A DNA stretch of 64,000 nt. Origin: Garcia nutans (taxonomy: Eukaryota > Streptophyta > Magnoliopsida > Malpighiales > Euphorbiaceae). A model generated the notes under the pieces. That model was not told where the DNA came from, searched no databases, and saw only the letters and a list, made by a program, of their open reading frames with translations. Positions 45,071 to 56,223 of the stretch are shown one piece after another. A program made the translations under genes and the position numbers. The DNA lies in the NCBI GenBank assembly GCA_947685225.1, contig CANTUV010000031.1, positions 66,073,001 to 66,137,000 on the forward strand. Reading direction: 5' to 3'. Position 1 is the first letter of the stretch. Each line of letters begins with the position of its first letter.

Positions 45071-46061
45071 TTAGCAAACATTGTGCCAGTCCCGAAGAAA
45101 GATGGAAAGGTCAGGATGTGTGTTGACTATAGAGATTTGAATAAGGCTTGTCCCAAGGATGATTTACCGCTACCACACATCGATTTGCTAATAGACAGGA
45201 TGGCCGGGCATATGATGGTTTCCATGACTGACCTTACGGTTGGGTACAATCAGATCATGGTGCATCCACCGGACAAAGAAAAGACAGCTTTCATTATAGA
45301 ATGGGGTACTTTCTGCTACAGGGTTATGCCTTTTGGATTGATAAACGCAGGGGCTACCTACCAAAGGATGGCGACAACAGTCTTTCATGACATGATTCAC
45401 AAAGAAGTAGAAGTGTATGTTGACGATATGATTGTCAAGTCAAAATCTCCAGAAGAACACATTGAAGCACTTGAGAAGTTCTTCCTTAGACTTCACAAGT
45501 ACAATTTCAAGCTTAATCCTGCAAAGTGCCTATTTGGAGCAACATCAGGCTTATTTTTGGGATATTTGGTTAGCAAGAAGGGAATAGAAGTTGATCCAGC
45601 AAAGTCAAAGGCTATTCTGAAAATGCCTCCACCAAGAACAGAAAAGGAGATTCGAGGCTTGCTAGGTAGATTACAGTATATCAGTCGATTCATATCGCAG
45701 TTGGCAGAGACTTGTGGTCCTATCTTTAAGCTACTAAGGAAAGGTGCTTCACAAGAATGGAATGAAGATTGCCAGAAGGCCTTTGACAAGATAAAAGAAT
45801 ACTTGTTAAGTCCGCCAATTCTGCAACCTCCCAGAATGGGAAATCCTCTGCTCTTGTATTTGTCTGTAACAGATGAAGCCATGGGTGCAATGCTAGCTCA
45901 AGAGGCCGAAGGTACAAAGGTAGAAAATGCAATTTACTAGCTCAGTAAAAGGATGCTGGACTATGAGTTAAAGTATAATAAGATTGAGAAGTTGTGTTTA
46001 GTGTTGTATTGGGCTTGCACGAAGTTACAGCACTACTTGTGTCATCGCAGAACAGAGTCCC
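45071..46061 (+). pseudogene. Reverse transcriptase of the Tat-type element
   Basis: Open from 45071 to a TAG at 45938-45940, then on to a frame change between about 46030 and 46062. Motifs in order: VPKKDGKVRMCVDYRDLNKA, MTDLTVGYNQI (motif A aspartate), MPFGLINAGATYQR, VYVDDMIVKS (YVDD active site), GYLVSKKGIEVDPAK, and a thumb/connection RGLLGRLQYISRFI. Length and motif order are normal for Ty3/gypsy RT. All catalytic aspartates are present, so the damage is limited to the stops and the frameshift. Confidence 0.88.
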
Positions 46062-47957
46062 TTGAAATTCCTTATGGAGAGGCCTATTTTGGACAGCAAA
46101 ATGGCAAAGTGGGTGTCAACATTGGCAGCTTTTGACTTAAAATTCATTCAGAGGAAAGCTGTGAAAGGTGGGGCAATAGTTGACCAGTTAGCAGAATTAC
46201 CCATAAAAGACGAGATGCGAGAAATGAATTTCCCTAATGAAGACCTCTTGAATGTGGAAGGAAGTGTTTGGGAGATGTATTTTGATGGGGCATCCAATTA
46301 TCATGGAAATGGAATTGGGATTGTGTTCAAAACTCCTTGTGGAGAATACATTCCCTTTACAGTTAAACTTGACTTTAGCTGCACAAACAATGAAGCAGAA
46401 TATGAAGCTTGCATCAATGGGCTCGAAGCCGCCCTAGGATTGGGGATTAAGAACCTAAAGGTCTATGGTGATTCTATTTTAATAGTATCACAAGCTTTAA
46501 GAAAATGGAAAATAAGAGAAGAGTGTTTGGTTCCTTACCTACAACGCCTTGATCATTTGGCACAACAATTCGATGATTTATCCTTCGAATATCTCCCAAG
46601 AGCAAAGAATCAGTTTGCTGATGCCCTGGCTACTTTAGCTTCCATGGTCAATATCAAGGAGGGGAGTCAGAAGCAACCTGCCCACGTAATGCATTTGGCC
46701 GATGGTAAACCATGGTTCTGGGATATCAATAATTATCTCAAGGATGGAAGTTATCCGGAGGGATCATCAAGGGTTGATCAGAAAGCGATAAGGCAGCTAG
46801 CCACAGTTTACATTCTTAATGGAGATATCCTCTACAAAAGAAGTTGGAATGGAATGAACCTAAGGTGTGTGAATGAAGCAGAGGCTAAGCGGATAATGGA
46901 AATGGTACATGGTGGCGAATCAGGACCGCATATGAATGGTATCTCCTTGGCGCGAAAAATAGCCAATCTAGGATATTATTGGTCCACCATGAATACAGAC
47001 TGTGTGGCATTTGTGCAAGAATGCCATGAGTGCCAGATATTTGCTAAGCTGCAGAAGCAACCTCCCGTTGCTCTGAATCCAATCACTTCTCCATGGCCCT
47101 TCGCTACTTGGGGAGTAGATATAATTGGCAAAATACATCCAAAAGCCTCGAATGGACATCAGTTTATCTTGGTAGCGATGGATTACTTCATGAAGTGGGT
47201 TGAAGCAGCTTCCTATGCAGAATTAGACGCCAAAAAGGCAGCACAGTTTGTCTGAACCAACATCCTTTGTCGGTACGAAACACCATTTGAGATTATCACT
47301 GATAATGGAACTCATTTCCAAGCAGAATTTGCTAAACTCTTGAAGGATAAGAGGATCCAGCATCATAAGTCCTCTCCTTATAGACCTCAAACAAATGGAG
47401 CTGTAGAAGCAGCAAATAAGTCTATAAAGGTGATCATACAAAAAATGATCAAGGAACATAGATGTTGGCATGAGAAGTTACCACTGGCCTTGTGGGGATA
47501 TAGAACATCAATTAGAACTCCTACTGGGGCAACTCCATATTCACTAGTGTACGGAATGGAAGCGGTACTCCCCATTGAACTGGAAGTTCAATCGGCAAGG
47601 ATAATTCAAGAAAGTCAGATAAATGAAGCTGAATGGATTAGCAATTATCACCATCAGTTGTTGGGTTTGGATGAAAAAAGACTTCAAGCTCTACATCAGA
47701 TTTAAGGGTATCAGAGGAGAATGGCCAGACATTTCAACAAAAAGGTCAAAGATCAAAAGTTGGAAGAAGGTTGTTTGGTTCTGAAAGAGATCAGAACACC
47801 TGTTACAGATCCTCGTGGGAAGTTTCGTCCTCTTTGGGCTGGACCCTACATTATAAAGAAAATACTTTCCGGCAGAGCCGTCATCTTGTCTGATTTGGAT
47901 GGTCTGGAGTTCACAAACCCATGCAATCTAGATCAATTAAAGAAATATTATGTATAA
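46062..47957 (+). pseudogene. RNase H and integrase of the Tat-type element
   Basis: A second RNase H, of the archaeal-like type that marks the Tat lineage, is complete: YFDGASNYHGNGIG, NNEAEYEACINGLE, VYGDSILIV and NQFADALATLAS supply D-E-D-D. The integrase follows: an H-H-C-C finger (HGGESGPH ... CHEC), then WGVDIIGKI, IITDNGTHF and NGAVEAANKS for the D-D-E triad, and a C-terminal GKFRPLWAGPYIIKKI. In-frame stops are at 47253-47255 and 47703-47705; the frame ends at 47957. No chromodomain is seen, as usual for Tat. Confidence 0.88.
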
Positions 47958-48515
47958 TCATGCACTGTAAGGAACTACATTAGACCTTATTCTCGCAAAC
48001 TAATTCGAGATATGTAGGCAGCTCTCTTTGAGCACGGTCTAAATTTTAAAAATCATTGATTCACTTTTCATTTGCCAACATTAAAAATAAATCCCGCTAA
48101 GTTGAAAACCCGCAAAGGGCGGCTTGGGCAAGAATGGGTAAGAGCTCGCTAAGTTGAAAATTCGAAAGGACGGCTTGGGCAAAAATTAGAGCAAGTAAAT
48201 AAAGTAGATAATGCTTGGAAAGCAAATGAAAGAGTCATTCATTCCAAAAAGAGTCGTTCATTCCAAAAAAGAATCATTCATTACAAAAAGAGTCATTCAT
48301 TCCATGAAAAGAGTCAAACCATAAGTCCTAAACATCCAAGGAACCAAAAAGGTACAAGCAACCAAAAAAAAAACAGACAATAGAGTCAACCCTAGGATCT
48401 AAATCCTACGTCTCCTTCGTGGGGCAGAGTCTTCGGTATCTTCCTTAGTTCCGAAACTCTCTGCAACATCTATCTTCCCCTCGTTAAGAGGAACCACATC
48501 CTCTCCCTCCAACTC
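47958..48515 (+). other. Non-coding stretch between integrase and the antisense ORF
   Basis: Holds two copies of a motif containing CGCTAAGTTGAAAA, then an AGGGCGGCTTGGGCAA-like block (about 48093-48131 and 48149-48182), a hallmark downstream of pol in Tat elements. It also holds four tandem copies of a roughly 20-bp GAGTCATTCATTCCAAAAA unit (48226-48310). Confidence 0.65.
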
Positions 48516-49298
48516 CTACAACAATGCATGCCTCCTTGGCTTTTCAATTGGCCAAACTTCAGCTATAAACCAAGCTCTGTACTCTGGAGTAGGCTCGACA
48601 AGGGAAGGTTCTGCAAAAGGTCTGATCATCTGATGGTTCCTAACCCAAGTTTGAAGAGCAGCTTGAGTAACTCCGGGCATAATAGGGGCAACAACAGTAA
48701 GCCCAACAGGAAGAGGAACCCTCTGATCAATCCCCATCTGCCTAATCATGGGGCAAAGCTTTAAATCTCCAAAGCTAGGGTCACGGTTGAAAAGAAACTC
48801 AGCTAACAGGCAGAAAATAAAAGCTCGCATCCTATGCTTCAGTTGAATCTCATCTTCAAAATTAGCAGTCAGGAATGCATCAATCAAAGGAAGCAGCATC
48901 GCCTTATTCCCATCCGCAATCATAGCTTGAGCTTGAGGCCTTGTAAAGTTGAAAAGCCTCTGAAAAGACCCCACATAGCCAACTCGAACCTCATGCCTTA
49001 CAAGAGGGGCATTTGGGTCACATCCGATAATTGAGCAGAATTCCTCAAAAAGAGGACACATCTCGTCCATCCGGGCACCAGATCTGAAGACGTGAGCTTG
49101 GTGATCCCAAAATCTGATACAAGCATGCAAGAAATCCCAATCTACAGCTACGCCTCTAAGAGTAGCAACAGCTTTCAATCCATATCTTCCCATATTGATC
49201 CTTTCAACCTTTTGAAGACTCTTGGTCCAGTTGTGCATGCAATGGTTGTAAAGAAGCAAATAAATACCTTTATGAAAATAAAAGGGGACATCATGCAT
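48516..49298 (-). CDS. Antisense ORF of the Tat-type element (DUF7745-like)
   Basis: 260 codons, ATG at 49298, uninterrupted, although every sense-strand gene of the element is broken. The protein begins MHDVPFYFHKGIYLL and has a globular core: DFLHACIRFWDHQAHVF, then MCPLFEEFCSIIGC, then a PLIDAFLTANF helix region and an RAFIFCLLAEFLF block. This resembles the plant retrotransposon family I know as DUF7745, found as an extra or antisense ORF in Tat elements. Function unknown. It starts about 190 bp inside the 3' LTR boundary, so a promoter would have to lie in or near that LTR on minus. Upstream exons are possible. Confidence 0.65.
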   Translation of the reverse strand: MHDVPFYFHKGIYLLLYNHCMHNWTKSLQKVERINMGRYGLKAVATLRGVAVDWDFLHACIRFWDHQAHVFRSGARMDEMCPLFEEFCSIIGCDPNAPLVRHEVRVGYVGSFQRLFNFTRPQAQAMIADGNKAMLLPLIDAFLTANFEDEIQLKHRMRAFIFCLLAEFLFNRDPSFGDLKLCPMIRQMGIDQRVPLPVGLTVVAPIMPGVTQAALQTWVRNHQMIRPFAEPSLVEPTPEYRAWFIAEVWPIEKPRRHALL

Positions 49299-49477
49299 AC
49301 ATATGTACTGTTTGTGCTAAACAAAAGTGCAGGTACAGAAAAGTCAGAATACAATCAGAGAAAAATCAGAAGTGTTGCAAGCAATCTAGAAATGCCAAAA
49401 GGCGGGTCTTTTACCCCTCGCTCAAAATTCGTTCTCCAGACGACCATTGGGCCCCATAAATCATTTTTATGGACCCC

Positions 49478-49490
49478 AGTGGGGGGCAAT
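49478..49490 (+). other. Polypurine tract of the Tat-type element
   Basis: AGTGGGGGGCAAT directly before the 3' LTR start TGTGAATACTC. Confidence 0.85.
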
Positions 49491-50890
49491 TGTGAATACT
49501 CAAATTTTGAGGCTCGAAAAGCCGATTTTCTTAGACTGCAAAAGACCAAGCCAGACCGGACGACCACAGTAAAGTTCACCGAAAGTATGTCTTCATGGTA
49601 CTTGAAATGTCCGGAATGTCATGAGGATCACGGATATGGTCCCGGAATATTTTTTGGAGGTTCGTAGCTCTCAAAAAATCAGTTTGAACGAAAAATCATG
49701 CGTGCCATTGTGGGGACTCAACCGCCAACCACGGCGGTCCGACCACCGAACACCGCGGCGGTCCGCAGGTCCGGCGGTCCGACCGCCACCATTTTTGTTT
49801 TTTCCCTTTTTCTCGGCTTGTCACTTCCACGGCGGTTCGACCGCCGTCCGGGTCCGTTTTTGTCTATAAAAGGCTATTAAATTTTCAGAAGGGGGCTTTT
49901 TTCGGTTTTCGGAACCTCGTGCTGACGAACTCTCTATTTTCATGCTTAAGGACTTTTCTTGGACTTTTCTTTGCATAAACCTAACCTTGTGCTGCAGGAA
50001 TCAATCCGTAATCAAGGATCATAATCCAAGGTCCAAGAAAACGAGATATGGAACTTCGAAGTGGGAAAATCCTAAGCAGGGTAATATTATAATTCATCTT
50101 TTGTCAATTCAAGCATGTCATAAGCATTCCATCTTCTTCTTAATTTCTTCTTTTTGGTCAAAGACCTAATCTTTTTAGGTCTAAGACCTAATTAACTAAT
50201 CAATGAACATTTCAGCATTAAGCCATGAATCAATCAATCTTGTTGGTCAAAGACCTAATCATTTTAGGTTTTAGGCCTAATTAACTAATCAATCGACATT
50301 TCGGCATTAAGCCATGAATCAATCAATCTTGTTGGTCAAAGACCTAATCTCTTTTGGCATGAAGCCCATCACAATTAAAATCAACCTTTTGGCACGGAGC
50401 CTAAATTGCATTCTTTTTGGTACCAAGTACCCAAGTTTCATCAAATTTAGCACTAAGTGCTCAAAATCCCACAATTTTGGCAAAAATCCCTACAATGCAC
50501 GAAGCATACACACACATGCATAATGCATAATTACCTTTAAATAGGCTTTTTCGAACTACATGGGCTTTGATCTCTCATAAAAACGAGAGTATGTAGGCAT
50601 GTTTGGGATTCACCCCAAATAGCAAGTCCACAATTTACTAACAATCTGCTTGTCTTCTTTTCTTAGTCTCTTTTGGGTTTATTTCTTTTGGCAAGTTAAT
50701 CAAATACATGACATAGTCCCCGAATCCTCCTTGGGTTCGTAGATTAGAAACCTTTACATTGGATGCATTAATTGGAGTCAAACAAGGGTTTTCTTAGTTT
50801 TTCCCTTTGAATAGAAAAAACTGAGTGGCGACTCCTAACAACAAGTGGACGTTCATCCAAATCCTTTTCGGGTGGAAACCGAGGTTCGCA
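49491..50890 (+). repeat. Tat-type 3' LTR, full length
   Basis: 1400 bp, TGTGAATACTC to GAGGTTCGCA, followed by the target duplication TGTAC. TATA box at 49865-49871. The last 417 bp (50474-50890), including ACTGAGTGGCGACTCC near the end, are absent from the 5' LTR. Confidence 0.9.
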
Positions 50891-50895
50891 TGTAC

Positions 50896-51108
50896 TATTT
50901 CTTTAAATTATGCAATGTGACATGCAATTTCATTTTAAACCATAACCATTATTCTTTTAAAAACATCACATTAACACATTCACATGCATTGGGCCCAAAT
51001 GACCTTATATAATATTCAAACTCCAAAGTTGTTGTTTTGGTCTATTTTGACACCCACTGTCTAGCTCGTAGGTAAAAAATAATGATACCCAGCATCTAGT
51101 CCGAAGGC
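50896..51108 (-). repeat. 5' LTR of the outer element, second fragment
   Basis: Continues the LTR interrupted at 39805: the GGGCCCAAA block at 50995 and the CTCCAAAGTTGTTGTTTTGG arm correspond to 601-655. It ends where the Athila-type element begins; AAGGC at 51104-51108 would be the target duplication, with its partner outside the window. Confidence 0.7.
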
Positions 51109-52835
51109 TGTTGCGCTCAAATTAACTCTACCACAAAGCGTCACTCGCAAGTATACGAGGTAGCTGTAGCAAAGGTGATCGCCCCAAGGTAGTCTTACAA
51201 GGAAGCTAAAGTGGCTAATTGATTATCAGATTAAAAGTAACAAGTAATGAATAAATTTAAATTGCTAACTAATGAAAAAGTTTAATTGAAGTTTAAAACA
51301 ATAAAAGTAAACAAGAGCTGAGGTTTTGATTCACTTGATAGAATGGTCTAGGGTTTGCACTTCTCTACTACTTATATGTATGAACGGTTATTCCTCTTAA
51401 CTAATTTAATTTCAAATATTAAATCTCAAACAACTTAATTAATTGAGTCAAGGAAATAAGCTCTCGCATTCAAACCTCTTACAACTATTCTTGTTATAAT
51501 TGAAACAATCTTTTTAATAGGTTATATCTCTAATTCACCTAAGTCCTTAATTGACTTGTTCCAGCATTAGACTTCATCTCTCAATCCATCATCTAATACC
51601 TAAAACACATAATTGGTGGCCAATCAATTATATATTAACAATATTTCATTCAATCAAGGCTAAAGAAATTATTAGCTAAGAGAATAACCAATTCACACAA
51701 TCATAGCAGATCCATACAAACCCTAGACTAGATCAAATTAGTTCATAATGCAATCAAACTTATTCATCTCATTAATGTTCAAAGGAATCAAAATAGGCAT
51801 GATAATATCCATTAATACAATTTCAATGAAAATAAAGAGAATAAGTTCGAGAACAAAACCAAGTTACAAACTCCTTGAAGTTTCTGAAGAATCTCTTGTT
51901 CAATCTTGCAAGAAGGATGTCTCGTTGGCTAGAACAAATCTAATCTAAGCTAGATTAATCAAAGTGAAATCAAAATCAAAGAAAACAAATGTTAAAACCC
52001 TAACTTTGCTCTCTGACTGCTCAAACAACTCTCCAAATCGTCAACAATCCCAAACCCTAAGCTCTTCTTTTCCTTTTATATGAAATGTCTGCTTTAAAAT
52101 CCACCGCGTGTTTGGTTCATGAGGGACACGGCCAAGTCAGATGTGACTTGGCCGTGTGAGTGGTTTTTGGAGGGACACAGCCAGTGACTTGGCCGTGTCC
52201 CTTGCATGTGTTCACTTTTGTCTGCTTTCGATCCTTTTTCTTCTTTGGTTGAGTGACACGGCCAAGTCAGAGGTGACTTGGCCGTGTTGCACCATTTTGG
52301 AGGGACACGGCCACAAGACTTGGCTGTGTCCCTTGCCTGTGTCTTCCACTGTGAGATTTGCAATTTCTTTCCCTTTGGAACTAAGTGAGACACGGCCAGG
52401 TTGGATTGACTTGGCCGTGTCTGGGCTTCATTGGAGGGACACGGCCACTGACTTGGCCGTGTCCCTTGCTTGTGTCGTCTACTGTGACTTGCTCTTCCTT
52501 TTTAGCTTGGTATGGGACACGGCCAGTGACTTGGCCGTGTCCTCTGCCTGTGTCAGCTACTGCCCCTTTTTGTCTTTAATTTGGTTCCTTGGCTTTTTTT
52601 AACCTAAAACAAAACTTGAACAAACTTTAAACAAGGATTAAATAAACAATAACCAACAAAACATAAACACACACTAAAAACTAGGACAAAAATGACAAAA
52701 ATACTGAAAGAACTAAAACTACCAAAATTAATGAAAACACTAAACAAACCAATTAAAACTAACAAAATACCTAAAGAAAACAATAATTATCATACTAAAA
52801 CAAGACACAAATCTATAACAAAAACTAATAAAACA
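51109..52835 (-). repeat. Athila-type 3' LTR
   Basis: About 1.7 kb, starting TGTTGCGCTC on plus and ending AAAACA next to the purine tract. The 5' partner lies outside the window, so the borders rest on the TG..CA ends, the purine tract and the broken host LTR. It contains seven imperfect palindromes of the GGACACGGCCA type (52121-52545). Confidence 0.7.
52121..52545. repeat. GGACACGGCC palindrome array in the Athila LTR
   Basis: Seven units, each GGGACACGGCCA, 3-15 nt, then TGACTTGGCCGTGTCC or a variant, starting near 52121, 52172, 52252, 52301, 52388, 52434 and 52513. Each can fold into a strong GC-rich stem. The linkers share CTTGCNTGTGTC. The open frames crossing the array are by-products of the repeat. 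Confidence 0.88.
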
Positions 52836-52851
52836 ACTACCCCACACTTAA
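52836..52851 (-). other. Polypurine tract of the Athila-type element
   Basis: On minus TTAAGTGTGGGGTAGT precedes the 3' LTR; GAGGACAAGCAAAGTTTTAA lies just upstream, a combination common before Athila 3' LTRs. Confidence 0.7.
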
Positions 52852-54400
52852 AACTTTGCTTGTCCTCAAGCAAATTCACATGGCATAAATTAAAAACTCA
52901 AACAACCTTAACTATAATTCTAGCATATAGATGAAATACTTTAAGAGTCAGACATAAATAATTGCAATTTCCTTCAATCAAGGATTTTCTTAACTCATTC
53001 ATTAATCCAAACATACAAATCTTATCTCTCATCTAAGTGTTTCACTCGATTTCAAAGGTTAATCACTCAAACCACTCATGAGTGCATACAGCCATAAACT
53101 TGCTTAATTATCCAATCTCCCTCACTGATTTTCTCAAGAAATAATTCGAAGGTCTTTTATTTGGATGTAATGGGGCTAAGGTGCAGGTGTGAGAAAAGGC
53201 ATTTAAGCTGGAGCATCAAGAAATAGAGTATCTAAATTAGACAATACTATTGCTAAGAAACTCACAACTCCCTCAAATGGCATACTCACCAATCCTTAAT
53301 AATTTTACATACTTGCACACTAAAAGAAAAGTACATGAGTCAACATTCCTCTAATGCTAGAAAATATATGAATTTTGTATATATATATCTCTTCTTTTTT
53401 CTTTCTTTTTTTTTATTATTTTTTTTATTTTATCATCATTTTATATATATATATACAAAATATAAACTTGCATAGAACATCTAGCTTAAAATGTAGAGGA
53501 AAGGAATAATCAACTCTTAATCCAATACAATGTGCAAAGTATGCATTTCAACCCCAAATAGCAATACCATTTTTTTTACTTACCCCACACTTTGAAATAA
53601 ACTACCCTATTGTCAAATCATAAAACTCCATTCCTTAATGCATAGGTAAGATGATAATAAGAACATGTTAAGTTGAGAATTGTGTTGATCAAACAAGAAA
53701 CGGTCAATGGCTCAACTTGGCTCACTAAGGAAATCAATATTAAGGGAAGTCTTTTTAAGCTAAAGGGGCTAACCTAATTTGCCTTCATCATTTTAAAAAT
53801 TGAGATTAAATCATAATGTGAGTTCAATTAGTATGCAAAAGCAAACTCTAGAGATGCCAAATCATGAAGGTGCACACTTAAGAAAAGAAAATCAATTGAC
53901 AATAATATCAAATTTATGAGGCTCAAAACTCACACAGGTGGGTTCACAAAGATTTATATGTCATGAATTGCAGAATGTGAAAATTGATCCCGAATGAATT
54001 CAAATGCTCATTTCTATACTGATACTAAAGTCTCAACTATAATGCTAGAATCAAAGAAAAGATCAATAAATTTTCAACAATTATGCCATGCACAACAAAC
54101 ACAATAAGCAACACAATAAGCAAAACAAGAATTAAAGGAAAGCTTAAAGAATACCCCTTAAAATTTACATTGTCCTCAATGGAAAACAAGAATAATAATA
54201 AAAAGAGTTAAAGAACAACCTGTCTTCCATCGTACCTGGTGAGGCAAAACCCTAGCTTTCCATCACAAACACAAAAGTTCAAAAACAAAAGTACAATATA
54301 TAAAAATAAAATATCCAAATATAAAAACGTTAACATGAAAACAAAAATGAAAAATAAAAACAAAAATACACTAAACAAAATAAAACAAGGAACTCAAAAT
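52852..54400 (-). other. Non-coding zone between Athila ORF3 and the 3' LTR
   Basis: No open frame of note. It contains an inverted repeat: ATTTTGTATATATATAT at 53372-53388 pairs with its complement ending at 53461, across a pyrimidine-rich loop of about 55 nt. A second CTTAAAATTTACATTGTCC (about 54157-54175) echoes the sequence beside the purine tract. Confidence 0.6.
53372..53461. repeat. AT-rich inverted repeat with pyrimidine loop
   Basis: Arms of about 17 nt (TTTTGTATATATATAT type) around a T/C-rich loop. Confidence 0.75.
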
Positions 54401-55490
54401 CTATGGAAAAGGCTGGCGTGAAGATGATGCAGCTGAGGGATGGAGACTCAAGATCTTCGCAAGGTTGCTATTAATCTGTTCCAACTGCTGCAAAACCTCA
54501 GCATGGTTACGGTCCACCTTGCCATCCAGTTGATCCACTTTGCCCTCCAGGGCCTCAATCCTTAGAAGTACCTCTTGACTTTCCAAAACCGGAGCATCCT
54601 CATCTAGGTTAAGAGTGTAATATCCCAATGCATGCCCTAAAAGTTTTGATTATGTTGTTGTTGTATATTGGATTGAATGTATATGTATGTGATAAGAAAA
54701 GAAATTGAAAGAGAATGTATATGTGTTGTTTGAATGGGAAGTATTGTGTAGAGAGAAATGTATATGTTGTTTATATGATTATATATATAACATATAAGTT
54801 GGTCAAATATGTGGTCAAGGGAAGAAGATATTTTTAGTTGAGATTTGTGAAATGACTTAAAAGGACAAGTGGTTGTAAGGAAATCAAAACATGTGGTTAA
54901 AGGGTGTTTTGGTAATTGCTTGAATTGAAATACTTGGTGGAGATTTAAAGATGAGTTGACTTTGGGCTTCTTAACTGTTCTTTGTGTTTTCTTCTTCTTT
55001 CTCCTTCATCTTGGCAGCTCTTCCATAGACAAAGGAAAGCAAAAGACAAAGTGAAGATCTTGAGGTGTTTAACTCAAATTGAAGGAAGATTGAAGTGATC
55101 TAGTGGATGATACAAGAAGTCTTATAACTTTGGTAAGTTCTCTTGTGATCTTTGTGCTTATTTGAAATGATATTTGAGTTTGATAGATTTTTTAAGAGTG
55201 TGTTGGTTGATTTTGAGATGTGAGAAGTGATTGAGTGATTTGATGATGGATTTTGAGTATGGATTGAAGAAAAGAGTAAGTGGTTGGAAGAGATCATGTT
55301 GTATATGTGGTGACGGTTTTGAGATGATTTTGTGTTTTGTGTTTGATGTGTGTTTTGGCTTGTTTTGGTGTGTTGCAAGTTTGAGATGAGTTTTGAGTAT
55401 GTTTTGTTAAGATTGTTTGAAGAGGATGTTAATGAATAGAAGTGTGTTGTTGAGTGTTTGGTTGTTTTGACCAGAGTCTTGATTTGTGGC

Positions 55491-55719
55491 CGGACACGCC
55501 CATGAGCACGTCCAGGGTTTTTAGGCGTGTCAATTGTGTTGGAGGCAGTAGGTTTGACACGACCAGTAGCACGCCCGTGTTATTAAGCGTGTCATAGCTA
55601 CTGTAAGATTTGAGAATTTACACGCCCAGGAACACGCCCATGTTGTTGAGCGTGTAAATGCTTCAGTGTTGTGGAATTGAGACACGGTCATGGACACGCC
55701 CGTGTGGGTGAACGTGTCA
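55491..55719. repeat. GACACG/CGTGTC palindrome array in the solo LTR
   Basis: Four units about 64 bp apart, each with GACACG or ACACGCCC, a central CACGCCC(G/A)TG, and a closing GCGTGTCA-like end. It is similar in style to the array at 52121-52545 in the unrelated Athila LTR. Confidence 0.75.
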
Positions 55720-56223
55720 AGTTTAGGGTTTGCCCTAGTTCACTCTTAAATTGTTTATCTCTTGTGTATCCCTAAGTAAGTATATGTTATTATTTTTGGA
55801 TTAGGGTTTGAAGAGAGGGATTGATCATTGATCTAAGTGAAAGGATCTTGGACAAGGAAGTGTTAAGAGTTGTATACATTGTTATTGAGGTAAGTACAAA
55901 CATGTCATTGTTGCATATATTCATTGGATGATATGGTTGACTCATATGAATAATGTCCTTTGTTATGTTTATATCCATGATGCCATATGTATAATGTAAA
56001 TTGAGATAATTGAGGCATGTATGCCTATGTGATAATGTTTAATGTATTTGGCTATGTATACTTGAAAAATAAAATATGATAATGTGAAGTGAAACATGAT
56101 GAGATATGAGGCCATTGTGATTGGCTAATATGATTTTAATGAGATATGAAGCCATTGTATTTGGCTATGATGATGAGAATTGAGAATGGAAATGATAATG
56201 AAATAATAAATGAGTTGTGTGGC

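Larger units (their letters stand above)
39806..50890 (+). mobile_element. Tat-type Ty3/gypsy retrotransposon with antisense ORF
   Basis: 11,085 bp, LTRs starting TGTGAATACTC, perfect TSD TGTAC (39801-39805 and 50891-50895). PBS TGGCGACTCCACTGGGG at 40861-40877 and PPT AGTGGGGGGCAAT at 49478-49490. Order: gag, protease, RT, archaeal-type RNase H, integrase, then an ORF on the opposite strand before the 3' LTR, which is the Tat/Ogre plan. About eight in-frame stops and one frameshift spoil the polyprotein. The 5' LTR lacks its last 417 bp, so the element can no longer complete a normal replication cycle. Confidence 0.92.

Noticed and set aside
52156..52602. 148-codon open frame with repeated W, C and P pattern
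   Set aside because: By-product of the GGACACGGCC palindrome array; periodicity follows the DNA repeat.
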